This document shows, piece after piece, positions 19,891-28,614 of a stretch of 28,614 nucleotides of DNA. The position numbers and the translations under genes were made by a program. A model generated the notes under the pieces. The model was not told the origin of the DNA and searched no databases. It saw only the letters and a list, made by a program, of their open reading frames with translations. Each line of letters starts with the position of its first letter. Position 1 is the stretch's first letter. Source of the stretch: Reticulitermes lucifugus. Its lineage: Eukaryota; Arthropoda; Insecta; Blattodea; Rhinotermitidae. The stretch is from contig JAKCWW010000810.1 of assembly GCA_026260175.1 (NCBI GenBank), forward strand, positions 9,745-38,358, given 5' to 3'.

Positions 19891-22504
19891 TGAACAGTGA
19901 AAGTAGTTGTCTTTGGGTACTTAAAAATGCAGTATCTACTGCCTAGCTTATATTGCCTACAATAAAGGAAGACAAAAGCAGTTGTGAATGGAATAAGGTA
20001 AAGAAGCAGGTGAAAGAACCTTCGAATAGGTCACTAAACGCTCCAATTCATTTCCACGTTCAACGTTCACTATCTTTCTAGCATTCAACATTCTGTAATT
20101 TAAACAATCAATAAAATGTTAAATAAACCCAATAACAATTAATTCTTGCTACCGCGCAAACAACAGCCACGCGCCCTCTTGTTTGAGTCTGTAATTCCCC
20201 GCAGAAGCATAAGTACTGCTGCTGGTAGAGTTGGTGAAACTGCAGCAGACTTTTCATAAGACGTCTGTCTGACGTTCCGGTGTGTGCTCGCCACGCTACT
20301 GGCTCGCTGCCCGCTAGTGGCCTACTAAACACTTTCTTCCGCCGCGGCACACGACATTCAGAGTGTAAACCGTGCCCAGATTCTCACAACACACTTGCAA
20401 ACAATGACAACATACCTTCAGTACACAAGTCCCCTTTCTACTCGAAGCAGTTGATCAGAGAATTAACACGTCCTCTGGTTTCGGATGAACGAGAAGGCTT
20501 TCATGTCAGAGGGACAAAAATTTGAAGCTGTCCCTGCCCTGAAGATGCAGAGGGGAGTGGGGTATAATGTCACTCATTCTTACCCTTGGCGCTAGATGGA
20601 GGAAAGTGGGTAGATTCGTGCGCTTGTCGATCTAACACCAGGAAAAAAAACTCCAAAAAACCTTTGGATAATAAGCTGGTCAAAACAGTAACACAGTGGT
20701 AAAGACAATTATCTCTTGCTCATGTCAAGAACTTCAGTACTTTTTCCAATCTGTAGTCTGTTACTATATTCGTATTAAGAAAGCTGTCTCGCTGAGCGAT
20801 GTGTGATGTTCTTCAGGGCTGGAGGCAGGACTTTGGGTTATTAGCCTTTCAAATTACATCGTCATCTGTTTAAAATATGTTCACTGTATAAACAGGGTAT
20901 ATGTGGCTGAGAATAGGGTCCAGAAAGGGCACTTGTGAATACGGTGATAAAACTTTGAGTTTTATAAAATGCGGAGAATTTATTGAATAACTGAATGACT
21001 ATAATCTTGCCAAGAAAGACTCTGCTTTTTGGAGTAAGTTATGAAACTTTCACAAAATCCAGAAATTTTAGGCTTATATTGGGCCCTGATGTAAACGTAT
21101 GGAATGAATGCATGGCTATGTAGGTAAATACGTCTTATGAAGTGTCCACGTGGGATCGCAAGAATGAGATTATAAGACAATAAGAAAACTAATTTAAAAC
21201 AAGACAGGATGTAGATGTGGAGAGTAATATTTCTGGTGCGTTCGCACTGTTATTGCCTTCAGACTTAAAATTCTTGACCACTTTCAAGAAAAACGCTGAA
21301 AATTAGAATATTTTAGACGTTCCTTTCTACGTGTTACGCAACAAACAATATACGATTTCTCCGTACCTTAGCAACGGCGTAAAATCAATAGCAAAATTTT
21401 TTTTTTTACGAAGGTGATGTGTCCATTCTATCTCAATCACAGATTTGCAATATATGTTTTCTTTCCTTTTCTCCATATCGTAGCAACGATTTTCTTCTAC
21501 TTTCGTCCTAAATGGCGAGATGGGATGACAAACGCTGGCATGTATTTAAGTACGTTTTCTTATTACTGTTCAAATTTAATAAAAATCGGAAGGCGTTGAG
21601 AAAATTTAGTAAGCATAAAAACATAAAATTTCACGAAAATACATTGGTCATTTCCGGGCTGTTCCACGTGGACAGACCGACAGAAGAATTCACATTATAT
21701 ATATAGTAGTAGCTATTCAAAACTGCTTTGGGAAAGCGCCATAAGTAGGGTGTAAGAATGCATACTGCATTCAAGTGGCTCAAGATAGGTTTTACTGGTG
21801 AGGTGTTGTATATCTGGTATTGAGCCCTGGGGAATTTATTGTCTTGTGAAAGACTACTGGCTTTTCAAGAGTAATTTCACTCCCTCCCTTAGTTATGTAA
21901 GTCTCTGGGTGTTTGAAAATAAAGGGGTTGATTATTTGGAGTTTATTATATCTTAACATTTTAACAAGTTCCTTACACAGCAAAACAGCTAATATATACT
22001 ATATAAGAAGCTGTCTCAAATTTAATAAAAATGTGAAAGTCTTTATCTTTTATATCTAAAATAATGTAGTACGTTCTTACACACTAATTAAGTTCGCCAC
22101 GGTTTTATCCGTGAATTAACTACACATCTTACGGAAGGAGAGGTATCCTGTGTAAGTCACAATGTGTACTCTTTTCATCATCTCCTCGAGTGCCTCTAAA
22201 GATCCTGCGTTAAATTGTGTCTGTTCCGTGAAATTTATTCTGCAGGTAATGCAGCTTTATACAAAACCCATATTTATTGATCAGTGTTAATTTTATTACA
22301 GTGATCATTGAAATAAACATACCTACGTAACTGTATATTCATAATTAAGCAGCACACTTTATCGTCACACAAGAAATCAACAAAGAGAAGAAAGCACGTT
22401 TTTATAACTCATTAAAGTATATTCAGTTATTTATCCTTTGAAAGTTGTTAAAGAGATTAGCTCCATGCAATTCAATAAAAACAAAAGGAAATATATGTTG
22501 CAAA
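19891..22504. other. No confident gene; GC-rich patch at about 20140-20360
   Basis: The patch at 20140-20360 has more CpG and GC than its surroundings and an 80-codon minus frame (20108-20350) opposite an 81-codon plus frame (20280-20525). I recognise neither. The 20588-20599 word ggcgctagatgg is notable. Frames at 20980-21180, 21414-21706 and 21792-21983 are short and unrecognised. A run of eleven T lies at 21397-21407. Otherwise this is ordinary AT-rich DNA. Confidence 0.4.
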
Positions 22505-22639
22505 GAATGTGAAGAATTTCACATTGTTGACACCGTGCATCTTCGTCATATTAAATTAAGTTTCAGACCAACTGATGCACAACTGGTTTTAGTTGTGCAT
22601 CAGTTGGTCTGAAACTTAATTTAATTTGAATGTGAAGAA
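22505..22639. repeat. Perfect 35-bp hairpin between 12-bp direct repeats
   Basis: 22550-22584 and 22591-22625 are exact reverse complements over 35 bp, separated by the 6-base loop ggtttt. The inner part reads cagaccaactgatgcacaac on the left arm. The 12-bp word gaatgtgaagaa occurs at 22505-22516 and again at 22628-22639, flanking the hairpin. Next to the left copy, aatgtgaa-gaat-ttcacatt forms a further 8-bp hairpin. Perfect identity implies a recent origin, or a foldback artefact in cloning or assembly. Confidence 0.95.
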
Positions 22640-25027
22640 ATTGTATTTAATAATAAAAGTTGTGTTCGACGGAAGTGAAAATATTATAAAGTTTTTCAGC
22701 TTTCTAATAATATGTTAAAGCAGGTCTGAATTCTAAAATATGAATTTCACGTAACCGAAGGCGCGATCAATTGGATTTGCGCTCCTGTTACTTTTTTGTT
22801 AAACCGAAGTTCATGTCTCAGCAGGAGTCCACTATTAAACTGGGGATTTTGCTGCCTCGAGGAAATACTAGGACGCTATCTTAAACTAGATCACGATGGC
22901 TTCCTTCCATTTCTTTCCAATTTATCGTTTATAATCACCATATCTTTCAACATTATACTGCCTAGTATGGACAGATAAAAATTGGAGGATAAAAAAACAA
23001 ACTTAAGTTAATGAAATAATTGAAGTTGAACTTGAAAATCTGGAAGAACTTTAAACTTTTGAGAAAGCTGTAGCCCTGTGTTACTAAAAAGTGAACTTTG
23101 CGTTAAAATTTTACACGAAACTTGTGTTGTTTGCATGCGGTACCTAAATGTTCTTTACTTTCTGCATACGTCTGCATTTGCAGATTTAATATTTAAGAAA
23201 CACTTTCACGCAAAAAGCGTGAAAGATGGGGAAGGGGGAGCATAGCATGCCGACGATGTGGTGCATAATTTTCGTACAAGGACGTAGTTCAGGGCCTGAA
23301 TAACGCTTACTAGGCTGGGATAGAAATACACAAGGAAAAGAAGAAATATACGAGAGAAATGCAAGATACAATAAAGCGAATATTGTAAAGGAAGAAAATA
23401 AAGGGAAGAAAGAATGACGCTGCATAATAAATTATATTCTCCTAGATAATTAAAACGAATTTTCAATTTTCATGGGAAATTATTTTCCTTTAGTTCCAAA
23501 TTACAAAATTATGTAAGAAATTATGTTTTCTTAGACACTAAATATGAAAATAAATTTCTCATCCAAACATTTAATTATATATTAATATTGTCTCATCTTA
23601 CTATTGATATTAACACCAAAATGGGAAGTTTTAATTAAATTGTAGTTAGTGTGTGCAAACAAATGTGATAGATCAAACAAGACCTGAAGGCATCAGGCCT
23701 GTATTAGTTAGTAACTAAAACAAATTTAGAAAGAAACAATATTGTGCAGACGAAAGTAAGTTATGTACAGCTACACAAATTTCTCATTCTTCTACAATCG
23801 AAAACAAAGACGTCATACTTCCCGCTCATCTGGGCAATAATAGAGTAGGCAAGCAATTATAGCGCATTATGAGAGATGAAGATGCGTGGCAGCAAGCTAA
23901 TACTGTCAACTTCAGCTAAGTGCCACTAAAGACAAGCACAATGCACACTCAGACTCTTCATCAAGTTAATGTAAATTTTTCACCTTCGTGCAAAAGTGTC
24001 GTTTAGGTGTTTTCGCAGATTTATTATTCCCTTTGAATTTGTATTTGAAAGACAGCTTAAGAACTGTCGGAAGAACGTAACACCCCTAGTGTTTTCCCTC
24101 TATTTTTTTCATAGACTATAAGTATGTGAAGGCTTCCCAACAAAAACATTGAGTACTTCACACACATTATAATCTTTCTCCGCATCTTAGCAACTGATCT
24201 ACAAATGGTTATCTTTGAAATATCTTAAGCAGGAAGATGTAATATCGATAGATTTAAACGTCGGTACTTGAAATTTTCAAACGATCATTACCTGTGCTAG
24301 ATAATCAAATGTTTCTTCAGCCTCAGCTCAATTATTTCATCGGCCTCAGCGTGTCCTCAGTTACAAAGATTAATCACAGCGACAGAACATAAACGTATGT
24401 AATCTTCATATAATATGGCTGTTCTTTTTTTCGATTTTAAACCAAAACGGAATATGAGAACAAATTTTAGTAAAAATCCAAAATATAAGATCTCAAAAAT
24501 CCTTCCGGTGGGAATCTTTCTTTTGCATGCAGACGAATAGTCGGACAGCTAAGGCAAAGACAAAATAGTCGCTTGTCGACTTTCGCAATTGTTTTGCCAA
24601 AGAGCACCTCACAGTAAACACGGTGTTCCACTAAAAGAACCAACCGGTTAATGTTCTTTCTTGTTACATATTCGCCGTCTGTTGCGACACCCCGAAGACA
24701 TAATAAATATAGGGTGAGGACAAAATGTGGAATTTTTATTCAAAACAGTTTCTCCTACTTCCCTTTACTTCCTCCCTCTTAGACACTAATATCTTCCTCC
24801 CCATCCCACTCTCAAAAACTCTTACCCATGTTTCTTCCATTAAAGTCAGTATCTTAAGGGTGCGTATTCTAACACCTTTATATTCCCTTGTAGGTCTTCT
24901 AGATCCAAATAACGTCTCTTCTTCATGCAATCGCTTACACGGATTTCATTTCCTCCTTTGGAAGCTGCTTTACTCCTCGATATGAGGTAGAAGCTATAAC
25001 CACTGGAAATACTGCATAAATTTGTTC
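22640..25027. other. No recognisable gene (2.4 kb)
   Basis: Short open frames at 22796-22978, 23186-23466 (two overlapping minus frames) and 24725-24985 match nothing. The last lies in a pyrimidine-rich tract (24740-24840). A small perfect hairpin, ctttcacgc-aaaaa-gcgtgaaag, lies at 23203-23225. No transposon or RNA signal is otherwise visible. Confidence 0.5.
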
Positions 25028-25086
25028 CTAGACAGTCAATAATATTGTGGAATAATTACTATTGCACAATATTGTTTACTGTCTAG
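25028..25086. repeat. 22-bp stem hairpin of pre-miRNA size
   Basis: 25028-25049 (ctagacagtcaataatattg plus tg) pairs with 25065-25086 (cacaatattgtttactgtct plus ag) across a 15-base loop. If transcribed from the plus strand, the stem has 20 Watson-Crick pairs, one U-G and one C-U mismatch, in 59 nt. This resembles a miRNA precursor, but it could equally be a small MITE core or a chance AT-rich inverted repeat. I do not recognise a known miRNA seed. Confidence 0.6.
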
Positions 25087-25344
25087 TGTTGGTATTTAAT
25101 GGTTACACAATATATTTTGTCAAATGTAGTTTGGTTTTTATTGTACAATCTCGAATACCTTCAATAATCTGTAGCCAGAACTGCGCAATATCCATTCAGT
25201 CGCCGTCTGTCTGTTGAGCAGTAAACATGTCGAATAAGAAATGTGCAGCTGCAAAGATGAAAACAGGGGCTTTATAATGGAGCTGCACGTTTTCATATCT
25301 GCTTCCTGTGGCCAAGTAGCGCAGCCTAAAGTATAAACTCTGAC

Positions 25345-25580
25345 CAGGGGCGCATAGTGCGGTCGCCCGCAGTAGCAGAGTATAAGCGGCGGCAAAATTA
25401 GCGGCAAAATGAATGTTTCAATTAAAAAGATTTTATCTTCTGGGCTAAAAATGTAAATTATTAAGACAAATAAAAGGAAATTTATTAAGTAATTGTGATC
25501 TTTTTTAAATTCGTAACCTCTGTCAAGAGCTACCACTGCGATTGCTCTCCCTGGGGGTCAAAAACCTAGCTACGCCACTG
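25345..25580. mobile_element. hAT-like non-autonomous DNA transposon, 236 bp
   Basis: The left end reads caggggcgcatag and the right end, on the minus strand, reads cagtggcgtagc. The terminal inverted repeats therefore agree at seven of the first eight positions and continue with a 2-bp gap. They are flanked by actctgac (25337-25344) and acgctgac (25581-25588), 7/8 identical, which is the 8-bp target-site duplication length of hAT elements. cagtggcg-type ends are common in hAT non-autonomous families. There is no transposase frame inside. The 132-codon minus open frame at 25138-25536 runs across the element and unique flank and is not a gene. Confidence 0.65.
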
Positions 25581-25588
25581 ACGCTGAC

Positions 25589-26454
25589 TGAAAGCGCTTG
25601 TTACATGGTAGTGTTCTTCTAGTGATTGTAGGGATAACAAATTTGAGTACCTGACCAAATGACGAGCCGTCCAACCGCAAATAATTTTTGAATTTTTTGG
25701 CTCGCTCTCAGAAAACATTTGTGTGTGTGTGTGTGCAATAGAGTTTTTGTTACATTCTTTGCTCCATCGGTGATCGTTTCCATTTCTAAACACTGAGCTA
25801 AAGAAATGGTCACATAAGCAGCATTACTCAACATGTTTACTCTTTCTGATCCACGAGCAAAATGAAATGTTTTACGGTAATATTGAGACATTTAAGAAAC
25901 GTATTGCTCAATATTAATTCAAAGCAAACATACTGAGGAGTAATACTGACCATCTAGCGGCCGTTTGAGCAAACTCTCCTCATCGTAGCCTAAAAAGACG
26001 CATGCTATTGAGGACAACTAAAGCAATTCGTCGGTTTGATTTCAATACATACTCGTATATTATGGTAAAACAACTTACGTACTGCTAATGGCCGGTAAAT
26101 GGTCTGTTAGGTTCTGAACAGTATGGTAGCCATGTCTATGACTTTTGTGTTTAGGCTACAAGGTAGTACTTGTGGCACATATATACTGCATTTAGAGCTG
26201 TCAACTTTGACCCTACTCTAAATTAAATAGCCCAACCCCGTCGAAATACGTTAGTAATGTTTACTATACAAGGAATAAGTATTTACAATGAAGACTAGTA
26301 TTTATATACGAAATTAACTTAAACCAATTTTGATTCACTTATAAAAAGGTATAATTTAATTTAAGGATTTTTATTTATTTTTAGGGATTACATATGCTTT
26401 ATATAGTGACAATGCTCTTTCTACAAGTGCACTTCTGTGGCGTGGCGAGCTTGT
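25589..26454. other. No recognisable gene; GT microsatellite and a ccatctagcggcc word
   Basis: A GT dinucleotide run lies at 25721-25735. Two overlapping minus frames (25566-25793, 25619-25891) span it and are chance frames. ccatctagcggcc at 25950-25962 is discussed under findings. The rest is AT-rich. Confidence 0.5.
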
Positions 26455-26575
26455 AGCAGCCATCTTGTCGTTGCCAATAACGCTAGTCTACATACCACCA
26501 ATGACTTTATAAGTAGCCGATTCCGAGTGAGATCAGAGAAGGTGTTTTGTAAGGTGACAGGTATGGAAAGTTACT
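26455..26575 (+). promoter_or_regulatory. Candidate RNA polymerase II promoter and first exon
   Basis: In order on the plus strand: gccatcttg at 26458-26466 (matches the YY1/Pho core), a CCAAT word at about 26474, a TATA-like ttataag at 26507-26513, and an initiator-like atcaga with its A at 26535. TATA and initiator A are about 27 bp apart, the spacing of real promoters. The region is also less AT-rich than its flanks. Downstream there are possible 5' splice sites, tgacag|gtatgg and gtaag|gtgac, at about 26550-26565. No downstream exon can be named. All these words are short, so chance is a serious alternative. Confidence 0.3.
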
Positions 26576-26652
26576 AATTATTAAAAAAATATGTTTATGA
26601 CTTCTGCGTACAATAAGTTACAAATGAATCGTATTTATGAAACAAAACAAGA

Positions 26653-26998
26653 CTATGATGGGAGTTTTTCATAATATATTGCAACATCCAGAAACAAAGA
26701 CCTGAATTTGTTCAAATACTCTTTCCTGTCTTTAAGTCCAAAGAGATCTTTATGAAGAAAACTTCTCTCTTCCTCCTGTCTAGTTTCTGCATGCTGTTTG
26801 ATGTAGTCTGTAGGACCCTGGGTGTTATTTGCATTTCTGAAGGAACCACTGCAGCGACAAATCTGCACGTATTTGAAACATCTCATTTTCAACTTCTCCT
26901 GGTATTTGTGGAATCGGATTACAATAGTTTCCTCCTGATTACAAACAGATGAAGTTATACAGTGACGGAGCAGCCTATTGCCTAAGCAGTTCTCCTTT
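26653..26998 (-). CDS. Candidate terminal coding exon of unknown function
   Basis: The minus strand is open for about 115 codons, ending in a TAG at 26655-26653. It has no ATG at its left end. Instead it opens a few codons after a TGA and directly after a strong 3' splice-site signal on the minus strand: a ctgat branch-like word, a long T-rich tract (about 27031-27001) and AG at 27000-26999. The composition is coding-like (many GAG, CAG and AAG codons, less AT than the flanks). Visible segments include EETIVIRFHKYQEKLKMR and EEERSFLHKDLFG. I recognise no family. A faint resemblance to nucleic-acid-binding ORF1 proteins of L1-type LINEs is not strong enough to call. It could also be a repeat-derived frame or chance. 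Confidence 0.25.
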
Positions 26999-27004
26999 CT
27001 CAAG

Positions 27005-27332
27005 AAAACAAATCAGCAAAGAACAAAAAGCTTCACTGAATTCTCCGAGTCTTGTTCGCATTTCGCTTCACGTTGAGACTTCCCATTATCCTGTCAGGTG
27101 AGTTTGCAAATGGGTCTCTATACTATTAAGCTTAGCATTACTGGCTTCATTACATGAAAGAATTCTTTCAGAAAGCAGAAAAATTTATAAAATCCTTTTC
27201 AAATATAACCTGAAAATATATCGTAAACGACACCGTTATAGAACATGTGTGATCAAAACAAAAATGAAGCCATATCTGAATAAGTATCTGAATAAGGTAA
27301 GAAGACAGAAAAGTCAGTCATTCATTAATTCA
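27005..27332. other. No recognisable gene
   Basis: The left part holds the pyrimidine tract (on the minus strand) that precedes the candidate exon. Close to 27310-27335 there are att/gaat repeats that form the tail of the adjoining LINE fragment. Nothing else was found. Confidence 0.5.
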
Positions 27333-28085
27333 TTACTTATTCTGTCTCGCGACAGGTCCATAACCTCGGCCAAAGAGAATTCTACACAGAGCGCGAGCTA
27401 GTGCTATCAATTTCCAGCATTATCTCGTTTCCTTGAGGTCAACCCTGTAGCTGCTTACCTCTTCTTCTACATCTTCCCGTCCTTTCTATCTTCTCTTGTA
27501 TCTTTCCTTCAATAGCGTGTTTTATACAATAGTTCATACGCAAAATTCGACCAGTAAAATCAGACTTCCTTCCTTTTACTGTGTGTAGGGTACTCCTTTC
27601 CTCGTTGACTTTAATACTTCTTCGTTTTTCACACGATCGGTCCAAATGGTCTCCATACTTCTCCAATTTTCAGCACCATACAAAGCTATGCCCCAAGTGT
27701 AGCACTTTGTCGTTTTCTTCCTTCAATTTCAGTCCGATTTACAGGTGAAAACAATCTTCTTGTTGAATGCAGCTTTTGCCATAGCAATTCTGGATTTCTT
27801 TTCTCATGTAAATCTTGCATCACTTGTTGTTAGGCTACCCCAGTAGTTGAAATATTCCACATTCTCCAATTGTTTTTTATCTATCGTAATCTACACTGGG
27901 GATGGTTGCGTTGAGATCCTCATTACCTTAGTTTTCTCCACTTTCATTTCCATTCGATAGCAACTTCCAATTTTAATTAGTGTCTCAATCATGCCCTGTA
28001 GCACCGTTTCTTCCTCAGCCAGTAGCAAGAGTGCGAATTACTTATCCTCCTATTTTGATATTTCAAAATCTTTCAAGAACTTCCT
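27333..28085 (-). pseudogene. Broken LINE reverse transcriptase and C-terminal fragment (LINE copy E)
   Basis: Reading the minus strand from about 28085: a region resembling the palm lead-in (IKIGG...VIRTL) jumps straight to LLAEEE (28026-28009), so the YxDD catalytic box is missing. Then come VEKTKVMRIS, IAIAKAAFNKK, ALYGAENW (about 27684-27664), WTDRVKNEEVLK, a frameshift near 27601-27620, VNEERSTLHTVKGRKSD and IEGKIQEKIER, and finally FGRGYGPVARQNK with a stop at 27335-27333. This is the order of the reverse-transcriptase thumb and C-terminal region of a non-LTR family widespread in insects and very common in cockroaches and termites. At least four in-frame stops plus the shift show it is dead. 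The open frame at 27439-27666 is one surviving piece. A degenerate tgaat/taat tail follows the stop. Confidence 0.85.
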
Positions 28086-28489
28086 TGGTAAGGTACTAGC
28101 TATATGAGTTGATTACACGCAAGATCGGTTGCAAAAAGCGTCCTTTTCCAAATCCTCTTAGTTCCTGTGTGTCATTGGTTTAGTTTGCTAAACAAATTTC
28201 CCGCCTTTTATGACAGTTGAAGAGCCATTATCCTGTTCATAATCGGAAAACAAACCCTAAACTTACTTCAGCTGAATGCTGTACATTTCCATTCCATACC
28301 TGTAACATTCATGACAATTAGATCCTCCCTCCTAGGCAACGCCTAAATGTTGATTTCAATTAATCGTCAGTAGACAAAACAAATACATATTTTGCTAGCA
28401 TTCTATTCCCTGTACTGTCAGCGATATGATTCACTTTCAGTACTCATCTTTATAAAGTAGTTTTATTTGAAAACTGAAAATTGTTTCGA
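28086..28489. other. No recognisable gene
   Basis: Similarity to the LINE fades near 28085-28090. The rest is AT-rich with no motif that I can support. Confidence 0.5.
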
Positions 28490-28614
28490 TTTTATTATTT
28501 GTTTACAAGTGAAAGTATGTAGGACCTATTTTATTTTTTTACAAGTTAAAGTATGTAGGACCTATTTTATTCTTTGTTTACAAGTGAAAGTATGTAGGAC
28601 CTATTTTATTCTTT
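28490..28614. repeat. 39-bp minisatellite, three copies, open at the right edge
   Basis: The unit is gtttacaagtgaaagtatgt followed by aggacctattttattcttt, 39 bp. The word aaagtatgtaggacc recurs at 28512, 28548 and 28587, giving steps of 36 and 39 bp. The 36-bp copy lacks three bases in the T-rich part. The last complete unit (28576-28614) ends exactly at the window edge, so the array probably continues. Confidence 0.95.

Noticed and set aside
24725-24985. 86-codon plus frame
   Set aside because: It is pyrimidine-rich low complexity, with a minus frame open over the same bases. Nothing is recognised.
25138-25536. Longest open frame in the window (132 codons, minus) as a gene
   Set aside because: It runs through a hAT-like non-autonomous element into unique flank, has no recognised motif, and its hydrophobic run comes from AT-rich antisense sequence.
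25721-25735. GT run as a regulatory Z-DNA element
   Set aside because: Only about seven GT units, an ordinary microsatellite length.
1-28614. A hidden prokaryote-type defence system, endogenous virus or toxin cluster
   Set aside because: There are no multi-gene runs of long open frames, and no capsid, envelope, protease or integrase motifs. The only recognisable protein remnants are LINE reverse-transcriptase and C-terminal pieces.

Overview
The window looks like non-coding DNA from an animal nuclear genome, most likely an insect and probably a cockroach or close relative (Blattodea). It is AT-rich, has no long open frame, and carries no operons or ribosome-binding sites. It is littered with old tRNA-derived SINEs and 3'-truncated non-LTR retrotransposons whose protein remnants resemble families I know as abundant in cockroach and termite genomes. 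The species assignment is inference; the repeats are visible in the sequence.

Layout. The left edge (1-515) is a 27-bp minisatellite and the right edge (about 28490-28614) a 39-bp minisatellite; both run off the window. Between them lie: (a) fragments of one LINE family that keep only the extreme C-terminus of the polyprotein (about 1590-1905 minus, 12290-12545 minus, 17586-17712 plus), plus a related 3' tail at 3189-3240; (b) a longer, broken reverse-transcriptase/C-terminal fragment of a second LINE family at 27333-28085 minus; (c) four clear tRNA-headed SINEs, all on the minus strand (about 4305-4533, 10405-10548, 11122-11431, 13280-13549), one weak tRNA-like relic (16920-16992), and a pair of diverged SINE-like repeats (1262-1500, 19505-19700); (d) a foldback element at 11468-11695 with a one-armed relative at 19786-19890 and a looser relative at 16252-16317; (e) a short hAT-like non-autonomous DNA transposon at 25345-25580 with a near-matching 8-bp target-site duplication; (f) two striking hairpins, a perfect 35-bp stem at 22550-22625 and a 22-bp, pre-miRNA-sized stem at 25028-25086.

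Genes. No protein-coding gene can be called with confidence. The best hints of host function are a promoter-like cluster (CCAAT, TATA and initiator at correct spacing) at 26455-26575 on the plus strand, and a coding-looking open stretch at 26653-26998 on the minus strand that begins exactly at a strong 3' splice-site signal. They point toward each other, so they are not parts of one gene. The rest of the window, several kilobases in all, shows nothing recognisable. I see no prokaryote-type system, CRISPR array, viral gene or toxin gene. The parts do not form a pathway; this is a transposon graveyard, intergenic or intronic.
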